From contig OX235271.1 of assembly GCA_944472155.2 (NCBI GenBank), forward strand, positions 97,229,256 through 97,293,255: a stretch of 64,000 nt of DNA, written 5' to 3'. The stretch comes from Trichobilharzia szidati. Lineage: Eukaryota; Platyhelminthes; Trematoda; Strigeidida; Schistosomatidae. The position numbers and the translations under genes were made by a program. Positions within the stretch are counted from its first letter, which is position 1. Every line of letters begins with the position of its first letter. A model generated the notes under the pieces. That model worked only from the letters and a program-made list of their open reading frames with translations. It was not told the DNA's origin and ran no database searches. Shown here one piece after another: positions 1 to 11,652 of this stretch.

Positions 1-105
1 TCTTGGAAATTAATCTGATGCTCACTAGTGACTTGCTACAGGATGGAGTTTCCTGGAGTTATAGTGATAAGTCGTGACCAGTGAGGTCTTTCTAGACAGG
101 AGTAA
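1..105 (+). mobile_element. hammerhead/tRNA repeat, leader fragment
   Basis: Bases from about 13 (CTGATGCTCACTAG) to the GACCAGTGAGG at about 90 match the region upstream of the tRNA-like head in fuller copies, for example 46,675-46,745 (+) and the far end of 61,210-61,641. The tRNA head and ribozyme are missing, so this is a fragment, possibly continuing off the left edge. Confidence 0.55.
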
Positions 106-640
106 GGATGGTTTTCCCACTGATAACATTGTTTAGTGGTCGCGCTAAAATCACAAATATGTAAATCTCCTGTAAAGCTTTGAAGTGAAATTACGAAAAG
201 AGATTTCTTTGATGGCTCATGTGTTCTTATTTACATGAAATGGGCATTTTTCATACCTTAAAAGACTCACTTATGGAAAGTATCAATCTAAATAGAGTGA
301 GGAGTAGACAAGTGTGAAAATCATATTTGTAAAATCTCAGCGAAATTTAAATGAGTAATTCCAATGTTTCGTTCGGCAATCTGGTCCGAATTTCTTCAGG
401 GAAATTAATCGAAATTAACATAACAGATGTTTATACATAAAAAGGACATCCCTTATCTTTAAAAAACTTTGCCCAATCATATGAGTCGTGAAACAGTCAT
501 CAAAATATGATAAACAAAATTGTATGAGTTGTGATCAAAATTTGACCCCAAACTTACACTTTAAACAGTATTTACTTTTGCATCAGATTTTTAGTGATGT
601 TCCACTAAAGTTCATGGTCGTAGATAACTGAATATGAAAA

Positions 641-662
641 ATATATATATATATATATATAT
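641..662. repeat. (AT)n microsatellite
   Basis: Eleven uninterrupted AT units at the inner edge of the left foldback arm. Confidence 0.95.
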
Positions 663-1207
663 GCGGTATACACAAGATCAACTTTGACAGGACTAAGGTT
701 CTACAGAAAGGTTTCGGTTCGTATAAAGAAAGACTGACTTCAGAAGCCCTACATATATGGTTGAATTCCAAAAGTTTGAACAGACGTGAAGGTGTGATGT
801 TACTGATGCATGGCAAGTCCTGATTAATAAATAAAAATGAATATTTATCACTAATTAATCATACTTGGTCTAAATTCCCGATTGTCTATTACTTCTTATG
901 GAGAGACTAACAAATGTTTTACAACAGTTCACCTATACACAAACAACCATTGTATACAGTATATACACGTATATTTTCATATCCGGTTATCTACGACCAT
1001 GAACTTTAGTCGAACGTAATCACTAAAATTCGGATGAAAAGTACATTCTATTTAACAAAAGTAGACGAATATTTGTAAGTCTGACGTCAAATTTTGATCA
1101 CAGCTCATACAATTTTGTTTATTATATTTTGATGAATGTTTCATGACTCATATGATTAGACAAAAACATTTTTATATATAAACCTCTGTTATTTTAGTTT
1201 TGATTAA

Positions 1208-1255
1208 TTTCCCTGAAGAAGTTCGGACCAGTTTGCTGAACGAAACGTTGGAATT
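1208..1255 (+). ncRNA. hammerhead-like motif in foldback arm
   Basis: CTGAAGA at 1213-1219, then one extra A, a six-pair helix II candidate (GTTCGG with CTGAAC), then GAAACG from 1242. The core matches the hammerhead C-U-G-A-N-G-A / G-A-A-A pattern except for the additional A before helix II. The opposite arm (about 365-400, minus) has the same layout. Activity is doubtful; similarity in layout is clear. Confidence 0.45.
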
Positions 1256-1639
1256 ATTCATTTAAATTTCGATGAGATTTTACAAATATAATTTTTACGA
1301 ATGTCTACTTCTCACTCGGCGCTCAATTATTTATTGGAACTGTTCAGTCAAATCTTGATCACAGTTCATATGAATAGAGTAAGAAGTGTTGGAAGATATT
1401 TCTCAGCTGAAAATAATTTAAAGGACAAATTTTACTCTGAGACATTTACTCCATTATGGACGTTGGTGTGTAAGGAGTTCAAAAAGTCTGCAGTGGTACT
1501 TTGTTTGATTTATAAATGCATAAGAAAAGACACACACATACAACTGTTGGATATGAGTTGTTGAAAACATCTCATGCTAACCAGCAGTGGTGCTCACTAG
1601 CTAGATTGACAAGGTTCCGAATTGCAGTTTTGCTAATTT

Positions 1640-2942
1640 GTGACACAGCCGCATCATCCTGAACAGAATCAAACAAGCCCTGGATGAAAAACTTCGACCA
1701 AAACAGGCTGGATTCAGGAGAAACAAGTCATGTATTCATCAAATTGCCACACTACGGATCATCATTGAACTAAGCTTGGAATGGCAGTCACCTCTCTATA
1801 TCAATTTCATCGACTTTGTAAAGGCATTCGACAGCGTCGATCGAGGGGTGATTTGGCAACTACTTCGCTACTATGGGGTGCCACTGACAATTATACATCT
1901 CATCCAACAGCTGTACGACAATGCTGCATGCCAAGTAATCCACGACGGGAAACTTACGGAATCCTTCGAAGTGAGGACAGGAGTAAGACAAGCTGGCTGC
2001 CTACTATCGCCAATGATTTTTCTGACTGCAGTAGACTGGATAATGCAACAGACAGCGGGCAATGAAGAAACAGGCATGAAATGGACACACACAAAAAACT
2101 TGGAGGATCTGGACTTCGCCGATCATATATGTCTGATTTCCCACAAACTGGAAGATATGCAAGCGAAAAGCAACAAGTTGGCAGAAGAAGCATCCAGAGA
2201 AGACAGGACTCCAGGTGAACATAGAGAAAACAAAGGTAATGAAGATTCCTGGACAAGAACAACAACAACAGACAATGATCAGCATAAATGGGAGGAACAT
2301 GAAAGAAACAACCTCTTTTACCTACCTGGGAAGCATCGTTTCAACTACAGCCGAACGGAACTGACGAGAATATCAAAGCAAGAATCGGAAAAGCAAGACA
2401 AGCTTTCACTACTCTCAAGTCTGTGTGGAGGTCAACAGCACTCAGTATCAAAAATAAGATCCGGATTCTCAACTCCAGTGTGAAATCAGTGCTACTATAC
2501 GGATCAGAGACTTGGCCAACGCGTCATAAAGAGCATCTCAAACAAACTACAGACCTTCATTAACAGTTGTCTTCGCTCACTACTCAAGATCAGATGGCCA
2601 GAAAAGATCAGCAACAGAGATCTCTGGTGAGCGAACCAACCAGCAACCGATTGTGAAACAAATAGGCAGGAAGAAATGGAGATGGATTGGCCATACTCTG
2701 AGGAAACCATCAAGTGACATCACTAGACAAGCCATTGCTCGAGTGGAACCCGAAAGGGAAGCGGCGAGTTGGTCGTCAGTGCGAGGGTGACTTGGAGGAG
2801 GTCATGTGAAGAGGAGATGAAAGCGTGTGGGCAGACATGGAGCCAGGTGAAGACTCTAGCAGAGAACCGAACTCAATGGAGACGCACGGCTGAAGCCCTA
2901 TGTTCCTCTAGGAATTAAAGGAAACAATAATAATAATAATAC
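1640..2942 (+). mobile_element. RTE-like LINE, 5'-truncated, damaged reverse transcriptase
   Basis: Non-LTR retrotransposon. The RT frame runs from about 1650: NRIKQALDEKL, QAGFRRNKSCIHQIATL, INFIDFVKAFDSVDRG (motif A aspartate present), FEVRTGVRQAGCLLSP (motif B with one extra alanine codon) and LDFADHICLIS, where the catalytic A-D-D reads A-D-H. After about 2,200 the frame is broken. The 3' part still encodes the family's [15 protein letters not shown] segment in another frame and ends AAGCCCTATGTTCCTCTAGG followed by (AAT)n. The endonuclease half is absent. A non-functional copy. Confidence 0.85.
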
Positions 2943-3415
2943 TTATTATCTTATTATTCACATTACACATGGGTCTTTAGTGTTCTTCTTCTTCTTCTTG
3001 AATTTCAGTGGTACTCTCAATCTAGAATTCGAAAACGATACTTATAATGACCACATAATTTTATAGTTTTACTAACATTTTGTGTATTTTTGTAGCCATC
3101 ACTAGTCATTTTTCAATCATTCTAGAAGTTGAAATCGATTTGTACATGTAAATAATTTATTCACTGTCGAAAACAGTGCAACAGTTTCATATTCAATGTC
3201 AGTCTGTATAGTACATTACCCTGCAATAACTGTGATACGTACGTGTATATATATATATAGAGACTTACAGCTGACTAGGAAAGTTTAACCATATAAATTT
3301 ATACAGACAGTGTCAAGTAATTCAAATTGAAAGTATTCACTGTGTTCTATTGGTCTGTTCTACTTTGAAGAATGAAATTTCTTAAATTTATAATCCAGTT
3401 TCATTTTAAATCATG
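2943..3415. other. non-coding, (CTT)n tract only
   Basis: Begins with the AAT/ATT-rich tail region of the LINE, holds a short CTT run (about 2984-2999), otherwise no recognised feature. Confidence 0.5.
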
Positions 3416-3526
3416 TAAAATAATCCCAGCGTGTTTAAGAAAAAAAATCAAAACAAGATTTTTCTGAACGTCTCGCTGTGTTAGCCACAGCTTCTTCAGC
3501 AGAATTATCACGCTGGGATTATTTTA
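3416..3526. repeat. hairpin with perfect 18-bp arms around a hammerhead-like core
   Basis: TAAAATAATCCCAGCGTG at 3416-3433 is exactly inverted at 3509-3526. On the minus strand the 75-nt interior reads CTGAAGA, an extra A, GCTGTG-GCTAA-CACAGC (six perfect pairs), then GAGACGTT. This is the same layout as the motif at 1213, with GAAAC changed to GAGAC. It may be a minimal solo piece of a PLE end. Confidence 0.7.
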
Positions 3527-4514
3527 AATAATTTTGTAGTGATTCAACCAGTTTCATTTTAATTGGTTATCAATGAGATGCGAACTACTCTGGCACATAG
3601 TTGTTCACTGACAGGTGAGCTTTTGTGTAGTTAATATTTACAAGCCTTCACTTCTGGTCATAATTTACTTGTACACTACAACTTGTACATCCTATGATAT
3701 ATTTACTTAAATGGTTTGCAGGGAATTCATGACAAGGACTGTTGAAAGAGGAAGTTATCGAAAGGAATTCTTTTTTTCCAATAGTCTGCGTTCTAAATAC
3801 TGTGAGGAAAAATTATGACATAAAGCTGGTGTTGTGTAATCCGTTCGTCTAGGGGAAAACGTCCTCTTTATCTGGGCTAAGGTAAACTAAAATCTCGACT
3901 GTTAGACTAGTTGTTCCTATTCGTTCAGAGTTGAGTGCACAGATAAGTTTTGAAGATATTCACCTGATATATTTTACTCAAGCCGTTTAAAAATGCAGCT
4001 ATATCAGCCATCAGGCAGACAAGACAAAGACAAATACACCAGATGAAGTACGTAGTTACACAATCACGACAATTAATTCCAAACTACAGAACTCATCTAA
4101 ATAGTCATTTGAAAATTAATTGACGTATTTACAAGTATGGTGACTATGTGTATTTCTGTTGACAATAAGGCTTTTTAATATCAATGATTTAAACTTGCTT
4201 TTTTAAACTAAAACTTCATATTTAAATGAAATGTGAAGTGTATACGAATTTGTGGGTTTTATTTCGAGTATAAGGCATCGAGTTTTAAAAAAATTCTACG
4301 AAAACTGTATTCTGTTACAATAAAGTGAATGACTTTTTAAACGCGGTGGTACTTTTTACTATTGTACTTTGTATCTGGTGTGAGAATTATGATTCTTTTT
4401 CTTATATATATGAAGTGAATTTAGTCACTTAGTAGATCCAAAGTGTTCAGGTGAATAAGTAACACATATCTTACAGGATTCACCATTCTTGATCAATACA
4501 AGCGAAATATCACA
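3527..4514. other. non-coding, nothing recognised
   Basis: AT-rich sequence without open frames of note or recognisable repeats; an ATTATTATT tail at the right end belongs to the next LINE. Confidence 0.5.
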
Positions 4515-7345
4515 TTTATTATTATTATTTCCATGGGTTCCTAGTGGAACATAGGGCTTCAACAACATATCTACACCTTCTCCTATTTTCTGCTGTCCTC
4601 TTCAGCTGGATACACGATTGACCATAATCTCTCATCTCCTCCACGTCACACAGTCTCCTCCATGTCACCCTCACACTGACGATCCACTCGTCGCTTCACA
4701 TTCAGATTCCACTCGAGCCATGGACTGCATTGTACGCGATGTCATTCGACAGCCTCCTCAATGTATGCCCAATCCATCTCCATTTCCGCCTAAATATTTG
4801 ATGAGCGATCGGATCTTGATTGGTTTGTTACCAACCAGAGTTCCTTGTTACTAATTCTTCTTGGCCTGCCAACTTGCAATTCGATCTTCAGTATAGACCC
4901 AGTGAAGGCAGATATTCATAAAAGTTCTACATGGAATGGACAATACTTATATTTTAATAGTTTTTGTCCAAATAACTTTAGGCGATCACTAGGTAAGACT
5001 CTGTACTACAGAGATAGGAGAATATGCTCTGCAGAGAAATTAGAGGAAGAAGGCAGCTGTTGATGAAAGTCTACAACCTGTTGGAAATCGTTTTCGTGAC
5101 AGGCAGTGCAAGTTTCTGACCCGTATAGAAGGACCGACTTGACCTTGGTGTTGAAAATCCGAATCTTGTTCTCTATGCTGGCTGGCTGAGTGCAGTGCAG
5201 AAGATTTCAAAACTGGTTTCAGGTTGGTGAAGGCGTATCTTGCCTTTCCGATCCATGCTGGCGAGCTTTGACATCTTCATCCGTTCGAACTGTCTGTGGT
5301 TGAAACCGTGCTTCCTGACCAGAAAAGGGAAGTCAGGAAGTAACCTCTGTCAAATCTCTCCCGTCGATGGTGGGTGATTGGAGCCGGTTGTTGTGGCTGT
5401 CGCAGTTTGCTGGTTGGTTGGTTATCTTCATCACTTTTGTCGCCAACTTTATTATGTTCACCTGGAGTCCTGTCTTCACTGCCTGTTTCGCCTCTTCATC
5501 CAGTTTCTTCGTTTTCTCCCGCGTGCAAGTCTCCTATTTTGTGTGTAAAATGAGACACAAATCATCCACATGCGAAATTCAGATCTCCTAGAGTCTTAAA
5601 TCCATTATCGGTCAGTGCAGCGTATTCCTATCTTCTCACTCCCCACGGCCTGACGCATAATCCAGCCCACCACAATTAAGAATATCATCGATGACAATAG
5701 TCGGTCATCTGGGTCTATTTTCAGTGCTTTAGATGGGGAGGGGGAATTCGATCTGGTCCTGCTGCCTTCCCAACTGGATTTCAGCAGCTTGATCGCATTT
5801 AGGATTTCTGCTTTCGTTGGAGGATTGGTGTCTACTGGCAGGCAGTTGTTTTGCTGCTGCTGTTGGTGGTGGTGATATTTTTCGGCGAATTGCAAGTGGT
5901 GGTCAATTTAAGAGTTATTTGAAATGATCAGTCTATTGCTTTATTTGTCACCCTCTCCCTTGGTAATCAGGTTCCCTTGAACATCTTTTATGGTTTCATT
6001 ATCTGGGTTGATCTCTTCCCGGATACGGATTGACCTGGTTATCTGATATAATTATTGTTCTGAGGTCTCTTTCACCTGCCTGCAGCCTATCTGTTCTGCT
6101 TCAGTTGCCGCCAGACAGTGTGTTGTTGAATTGTCTTCTGTCTTTCCTAGCGCTCTTCTTCACTTCTCTCTTTGTTCAATGCAGTGTACATTCAACTCAG
6201 CTTCGCCTTCTCTTGTCCATCTCTGCATTGATTCATCTTCTCTTTCACAATCCTCCTCTCCTCTCCTCTCATCGATTATCTTCCAGGTAGGTGTCCATTG
6301 AGAGCCATTCCTTTTATTGTCTTGCCTCTTCTTTCTTCCTAGGACAGTAGTACACACCTCCTTGAACACCAATTCAGACAGTTAGTCTCAGTGTTGTTCC
6401 ACACAGGTTTTCTCACTGATACCACGTAGTTTCTCCGACTTTGCTCTGATCTGATTTGTAGTGAAGGTTGACGTCCCTTGTAGTTTCATCCTACAGTTTC
6501 TGAACGTTCGACTTGAATAACAGTGGCCTGGCTTTAGTTGTTCTGAAGGATTTCAGCTTCACCTTGTAGGTAGGTTGCTTGAACTAGATGATGGTGTGAG
6601 CCCACATCTGCTCCTCTTCTCGACTTTGTGTCTAGCAGGCTGGTTGCGTCTCCACTTCCTTGAGCAGTATTGATATGACGTCTATCTGGTTTGTGATGTT
6701 TCCATCAGGCGAAATCCATATCGCTAGCCTTGTAAATATCGTTGTGCTTGTACACGGTGCCTCCGACCACCAAATCACTGAAGGCGGAAAAGTCTGCTAA
6801 TAATCCTCCGTTCTCATTCATTTCTCCGAGCTAGAGCCTCTCAACCCATGACGAGTTCTCTTCCTGTACTATCTGTTCCCAGTTTGACTGGCATTCATTT
6901 CATCCATGAGGATTTTGATGTCACCATTTGGGATGTTGTCCACTACTTTTTGTAGTTGTCTATATAAATCGTCCTTCTTCTCTTGTTCATCGTTGTTTGT
7001 AGCATTGTGCGTAGCACTGAGTGATTGTGACCTTCATTCCTTCCTTTCGAGTTGAATCTTGCTGTCGTTATCCTGCATGACGAGATTGGTTCCTACTGCA
7101 TAAGAGCTTTGGCTGATTTTGGTGATACCATAATAGCCACTCACTGGCTCAGTATGTTAATGGTTGTAGTCTGGGTGACCAAACCGCAGTAGATTACTGA
7201 CTCTCCATTTGACAGTTTCAATAGTCTACATCCATTCCATCTTATCTCGCAGATTCCCAGCACTTCTGTACCATATCTTTTCATTTATTTGGCTACTTGT
7301 GCAGCCTTTCCAGACTCGTACATTGTGTGTACATTCCATATCTCC
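4515..7345 (-). mobile_element. RTE-like LINE, near full span, heavily mutated
   Basis: On the minus strand, from about 7345: an APE-type endonuclease start (MEIWNVHTMYESGKAAQVA, then GICEIRWNG), much of the endonuclease in broken frames, a pre-RT segment (PTKAEILNAIKLLKSSWEG, about 5,780-5,840), remnants of the RT, and the C-terminal tail segment. It ends in the reverse complement of GAAGCCCTATGTTCCACTAG plus (AAT)n at about 4515-4530. It gives the order of parts in this family: APE endonuclease, RT, W-R-W-I-G-H segment, short 3' tail. Not coding as it stands. Confidence 0.8.
4898..5052 (+). mobile_element. PLE reverse-transcriptase scrap inside the LINE
   Basis: About 150 bp encoding KSSTWNGQYLYFNSFCPNNF and KTLYYRDRRICSAEKLEEE on the plus strand. 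It matches the stretch at 30,256-30,387 of the better-preserved PLE in this window. It interrupts the minus-strand LINE: flanking LINE sequence (GATCTTCAGTATAGA and GGCAGCTGTTGATGA) is contiguous in the LINE copy at 12,731-12,780. Confidence 0.8.
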
Positions 7346-7799
7346 ATTCTTATTCCTTCTTTCATCATCACATAACATAAAGTATTCTGTATCCAACTAG
7401 TCTATAGTTGTAGAATGATTACAGTCAAATTTGGAACTTGTATAATTTGTTAAAATCATACATAAAGCTGTTTTATATGCTTCATTTATCTGATAAAGTA
7501 ATACTCTACACAAACAGTATATACATATATAGTCTTAGGGTTAGGTACACTAGTCATAAATTTCTTCTAGTTTCACAAGTAGACTGTGAACACATATGTA
7601 GTAAGTAATAGTGATATGTATTATCAGATTCGGATATATTTGGAGCATTTATTAAAAGAATCATTGCACAAAAATACTGGGATATACAGCTAAGTACTAT
7701 CATTATTCATCCAGAATAAATGAGTAACAGAGAGCTTCTACGAAACTTTTAATTTTACTCCTTCACCTCCAACATTTTGATCATATATCAGACAAAAAT
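7346..7799. other. non-coding, nothing recognised
   Basis: AT-rich; lies just 5' of the minus-strand LINE and may include its untranslated leader. Confidence 0.4.
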
Positions 7800-8215
7800 A
7801 ATCTTCAAGTATTGGTTTTCTGGGATCTGATTAGCTACATGTTTAGTCACGAGCTGACATTAGTTAGAGAAACACTTGGAGACCAGAGAGTGCTGGAAAG
7901 CTGTTTTGTCCTAGTGTAGGACTCTTCATCAGTACGCATAAATCAGGGTTCAATAATGCACACTTGAATTCGTTCCAAGAAAGTAGGATTTGCATTAGAC
8001 AGAAAGGCAGGCTTATTGTGATGATAAAAAGAAGGGCTTTCGAACTCTTTGTTGAAGATATTAAGAGACTAGAGGGAACTGAATAGTGCTGACAGTTTAG
8101 TTGTGCATCACTTTCTAGGTGAACAAATAAATTTAAGATTATAAATGCGTTGGAAATTATTATTAAACAGTAGAACAAAATCCTTCTTCACGTCAAGAAA
8201 TCCAATATAACATGG
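7800..8215 (-). mobile_element. hammerhead/tRNA repeat, old copy
   Basis: Starts with TTCAAGTATTGGTTTTCTGG, the terminal motif of the family, then the conserved CAGTTAGAGAA block. The ribozyme region (minus) reads GTACTGATGAAGAGTCC, then TAGGACAAAACAGC; the GAAA of the core is lost. The tRNA-like head is no longer clear. Confidence 0.6.
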
Positions 8216-9011
8216 GATTCAGCTTTTACATTCTCGGCGCCAGTGTCTGACTTTCAGTTGCTTTGACAAAGAATGTGCACCACTTGAGCTCTGTGTTTTT
8301 ATTTCCATTTTTTTCGTCTTCACTGATATTAATGCTTCTGAAGTGAACCAAGTCCCATATTCCTTTCTCAGTACTTTTATCTTTCTAATCAGTCAGTTGT
8401 AAAATTTCTCATGATGCCATGTTTACATCTTTACCATTTCACAGTATTATCTTTCAAAAAGAACTTTGATGTTGCCTCTGGAACATCTCATCTCCCAGTT
8501 TTCGTACAGGTTATATTTTAAACAAATTAGGTTGAGTGAAGACGACGGGGATACAACGAAATATAGTAAATGTTTTGTATTCTCTTACCCATTTATTCTT
8601 ACTAACATTAAATCTCATCGGGAAAACCAAATAATATGGGCTTATGTAAATTTTATTCCATCGATCGACTATTTATTCAAATTAATCAAATCTGATACAT
8701 ACAATGTGCCTATTCATTTTTGTATTGTCCGCTCGTGTAAAACACATGAACTAGACATTTTCCAGCTAAATCAGTTATTTTTGTTGCTGTGATACCATAA
8801 GTCTTGGGTTGAGTTAATATTGCTAGTTCATGTTCTTTATCAGTGCAGAATTATCACTATCAGAGTAAAATAGTGAAATTTTACATATTCTGACAACTTA
8901 TGTTGATGTACCTTATAATTCACAATATTTTATTTATATTGTGGCTAGTATGTCATTGGTAATCTTCAGCAATAGGCCTGTTGTTAAGATATTTCTCAGT
9001 TTTCTCAATTT
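8216..9011. other. non-coding, nothing recognised
   Basis: AT-rich; contains a 108-codon plus-strand frame (8466-8792) that looks like chance translation of AT-rich sequence. Confidence 0.45.
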
Positions 9012-9242
9012 TTTTATTCCTTTAAGTTACCAGTGGAACATAAGGCTTCAAGTTAGAGGCTTGAAGTTTCTGTAGCAGTGTTTATTTATTTTTACAGGAT
9101 TGGGTTGCTAGCCTAAACCTTTCCTCTTTACCAGATTTTATTTTTGGCTTAGTGAGGTAAAGGAGTGCGTCAGTGGCCGGGGATCGAACCCCAGACCATG
9201 CTCATGGTCGGCGAGCGTCCTAACCGCTGTGCCACCGACGCT
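9012..9242 (-). mobile_element. tRNA-Gly-headed SINE
   Basis: Head at the right: reverse complement gives a tRNA-like start, TGGCACAGCGG (A box) and GGGTTCGATCCCC-like B box. Body and LINE-like tail (GTTCCACTGG region) lie to the left. Flanking CTCAGTTTT occurs on both sides, a possible target duplication. Confidence 0.85.
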
Positions 9243-9387
9243 CAGTTTTTATCACTAGCAAACTGTATTAACATCTCCCAAGTGAAGAGGGTACTGTACA
9301 ACAATTCACTATGCTTATTTTTTATATGACTGAATACGAAAGACATAAAAAGCGTTACCATTATAGCTAGGGATATATGTGATATAT

Positions 9388-9665
9388 TGCATGGAGGATT
9401 TCATCATGAGTTGACATCAGTTAGAGAACCCCTGGAAAACCTGGGATTACTGGACAGCTGTTTCGTCCTAGTTTGGGACTCTTCATCGGTACGCACCCAC
9501 CACAGGGGTTCGAAACCAGGACCTTCTGGTTACAAGGCGAGCTCGTAGACAATTGAGCCACTGGGACCCGATCCAATGGTCCTTGAATTCTAACTGATGT
9601 CAGCTCATGATGAAATCCTCCATGCAATCAAACAAAATCCCTACAAAACCAATACTTGAAAATAC
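9388..9665 (-). mobile_element. hammerhead/tRNA repeat with inverted terminal copy and target duplication
   Basis: Minus orientation: tRNA-like head with A-box-like TGGCTCAATTG and B-box-like GGTTTCGAACCCC, then the ribozyme region TGAAGA-GTCCC...GGAC-GAAACAGCTGTC (first core base is A instead of C). The first 30 or so bases (TGCATGGAGGATTTCATCAT...) recur inverted near the right end, followed by a one-sided tail ending ATACTTGAAAATAC. GTGATATAT flanks both sides (9379-9387, 9666-9674). Confidence 0.8.
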
Positions 9666-9674
9666 GTGATATAT

Positions 9675-10465
9675 GTTGCGCTATTGCTTTACACAATGAG
9701 AGAACTCTTGAATGAGGAGTTACGTTGAATCAGTTGTTTATTGTATCAGTGAGATATATGGATGGTTTTGAATAAATACGCGATTACTTATATGGTAATT
9801 AAATCATGAAATATAATTTTGCTTACCCCATGTTGTTGATGGAGATGAATATGTTCCTAAAAAGTAATAAAAACATAAAATAAAATTTACATTAATTTTC
9901 AATAATTCCAGGATTAATAATTGGCTTTTGACAACAATTCACTAGTGATATTCATGTTTTAATGGTTAACTACACTTCCGTTACTTTGTGAAATGTTAAT
10001 TTATTTAACATAATTAAAAGCATCTAGTTTCCACTCCAAATTTAAAACAAGCAAAGAAGATTGATGAAATGGAATTTCATTAGTTCATAGATATCAGTAG
10101 ATACTATCAGGTGAATGCTCAGCAAAGCAGAATATACGTAAATATATGGAAATCCTGGATCTAGGCTTCATACTTATTGATACTCATTAGCAAGGCGTTT
10201 CTACAATCTTTAACGAAATTATTTCCCCTAAGAAATTCGAACCTGCATCACCTAGTGCTACAGCCATAGAGGTTATCATTAAGTTATTCGGCCTCATGGT
10301 TGATCTACTATAGGACTGTAATGGATACACTGATAAGTCACCATGGAAGTTGCAGATACTCCCAGATGATGAGTGCCGGTTGCCTCCAACGATCTAATAT
10401 CGTTTCAAAGTTCACTGCGATAACGAGTCATCTAGCTTGTTAACCACATCACAAACTTAACTGAT
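9675..10465. other. non-coding; possible tRNA-like relic
   Basis: Mostly unrecognised AT-rich DNA. Around 10,228-10,275 the minus strand has GGTTCGAATTTC, resembling a B box, after TGGCTGTAGCACTAGG. This is too degraded to name. Confidence 0.35.
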
Positions 10466-11050
10466 AGAATTTAAACTATTAGATTTCTTCACGAAACATC
10501 AGTTAGAGAGGTCATTGGAAACCAGGGAGGACTATACATCTGTTTCGTCCTATTTTGGGACTCTTTAGCGATGCAGACCAACGACCCCACTAAAGATTAA
10601 ACATGAGAGCTTCAGGTCACGAGACCAAACTCGTTGACTATTCAGCCACTTAGGCTGGAATTCAGTGACATGTGAATTCTAAACTTGCCACTCGTGATAT
10701 AGAACTATCCTCACGAGTACCTTCGATGAACATCCACCCTAGTGAGAAGTTGTGACCAGTGTCACCATGTTGAGGTGAAGTGGATGCTCATAGAAGGCAC
10801 TGGTGAGGGTAGCTCTAAATTGCTAACTGACAGAGTTGGAATTCACGGGCCGTTGAATTTCGACCCAAGCGGCTAAATGGTCAACGAGCTCGTTTTCGTA
10901 TCCTGAAGGTCCCGGGTTCGATCATTGTTGGAGTCGTGAGTGCGCACTGCGAAGAGTCCCAAAATGGGATGAAACAGCCGTCCAGTCCTCCCTGCTTTTG
11001 AATGATCTGTCTAACTGATGTTGTCTTGTGAAGAAATCTAACAGATGAAA
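10466..11050. mobile_element. inverted pair of hammerhead/tRNA repeats
   Basis: A minus copy (about 10,480-10,740) and a plus copy (about 10,790-11,045) face each other around 10,765. The outer ends match (AGATTTCTTCACGA against its inverse). Both retain the GTCCCAAAAT helix II region and GAAACAG of the ribozyme and remnants of the tRNA head, with many substitutions; this pair is old. Confidence 0.75.
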
Positions 11051-11652
11051 TAATTTCAACTCCCCATAAATCCTGTAATCTGATGGAATTTAGTCAGAAA
11101 CAACAGCTGGGACTAGGCCCGTGACACTGGTTACTCCCTATTGACCAGTTAATATATATATATACTACGTTACATAAGAGTAAACATATACGGTTTTCTA
11201 ACTAATGTCAAATTATGGCAAAATTTACTTTAGAACTAATCAGAATTCTACAAACTCACTATTCAGATTTGCATTATTCATAATCAACATTTGATTGTGA
11301 ATTTCACATTTATTAACATGTGTATTATGTTCACATTGAGCGCCGTTTTGATATAATTAAACCGGAAGGTTTGATTTCACATAAGGTAGTCCTTTTTTCA
11401 CATTAACTACCATGAGTGGCCTGCAGACAGTTTTAATTACTTATAGAACAATGTTAAGATAAACAACATGACCGCCAGATAATATAACAGACATTGGCAT
11501 TATTATTTCATTATTTATTTTATTGTTTCCCTGGACAAATATATAATACCTATGAACTAACTTGCGTCCTATATTTACCCAGTGCATCTCATTTCTTATC
11601 GAATCTTTTAGAGTATTACTTAAATGGAACATATTTTGACCAACTATTGTTT
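11051..11652. other. non-coding; leader-like fragment and short (TA)n
   Basis: About 11,110-11,150 resembles the leader of the hammerhead repeat (GGTTACTCCCTATTGACCAG). TATATATATATA follows at about 11,152. Nothing else recognised. Confidence 0.4.

Larger units (their letters stand above)
295..1313. mobile_element. large imperfect foldback element with hammerhead-like arms
   Basis: Bases 295-672 and about 943-1313 are inverted copies of each other (several mismatches and small indels, roughly 85% by eye). Both carry the same block: CTGAAGA, a stem, GAAACG (or its reverse complement). Imperfect direct repeats AATAGAGTGAGGAG (291-304) and AATAGAGTAAGAAG (1372-1385) may be a decayed target duplication; the right side would then have an extra tail of about 60 nt beyond the arm. 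An (AT)n tract sits at the inner end of the left arm. No coding sequence is recognised. Confidence 0.7.

Noticed and set aside
5605..5895. Minus frame with a glutamine/histidine run
   Set aside because: It is the pre-RT segment of the decayed LINE, not a separate gene.
8466..8792. 108-codon plus-strand frame
   Set aside because: Composition fits random AT-rich translation; no domain or exon signals.
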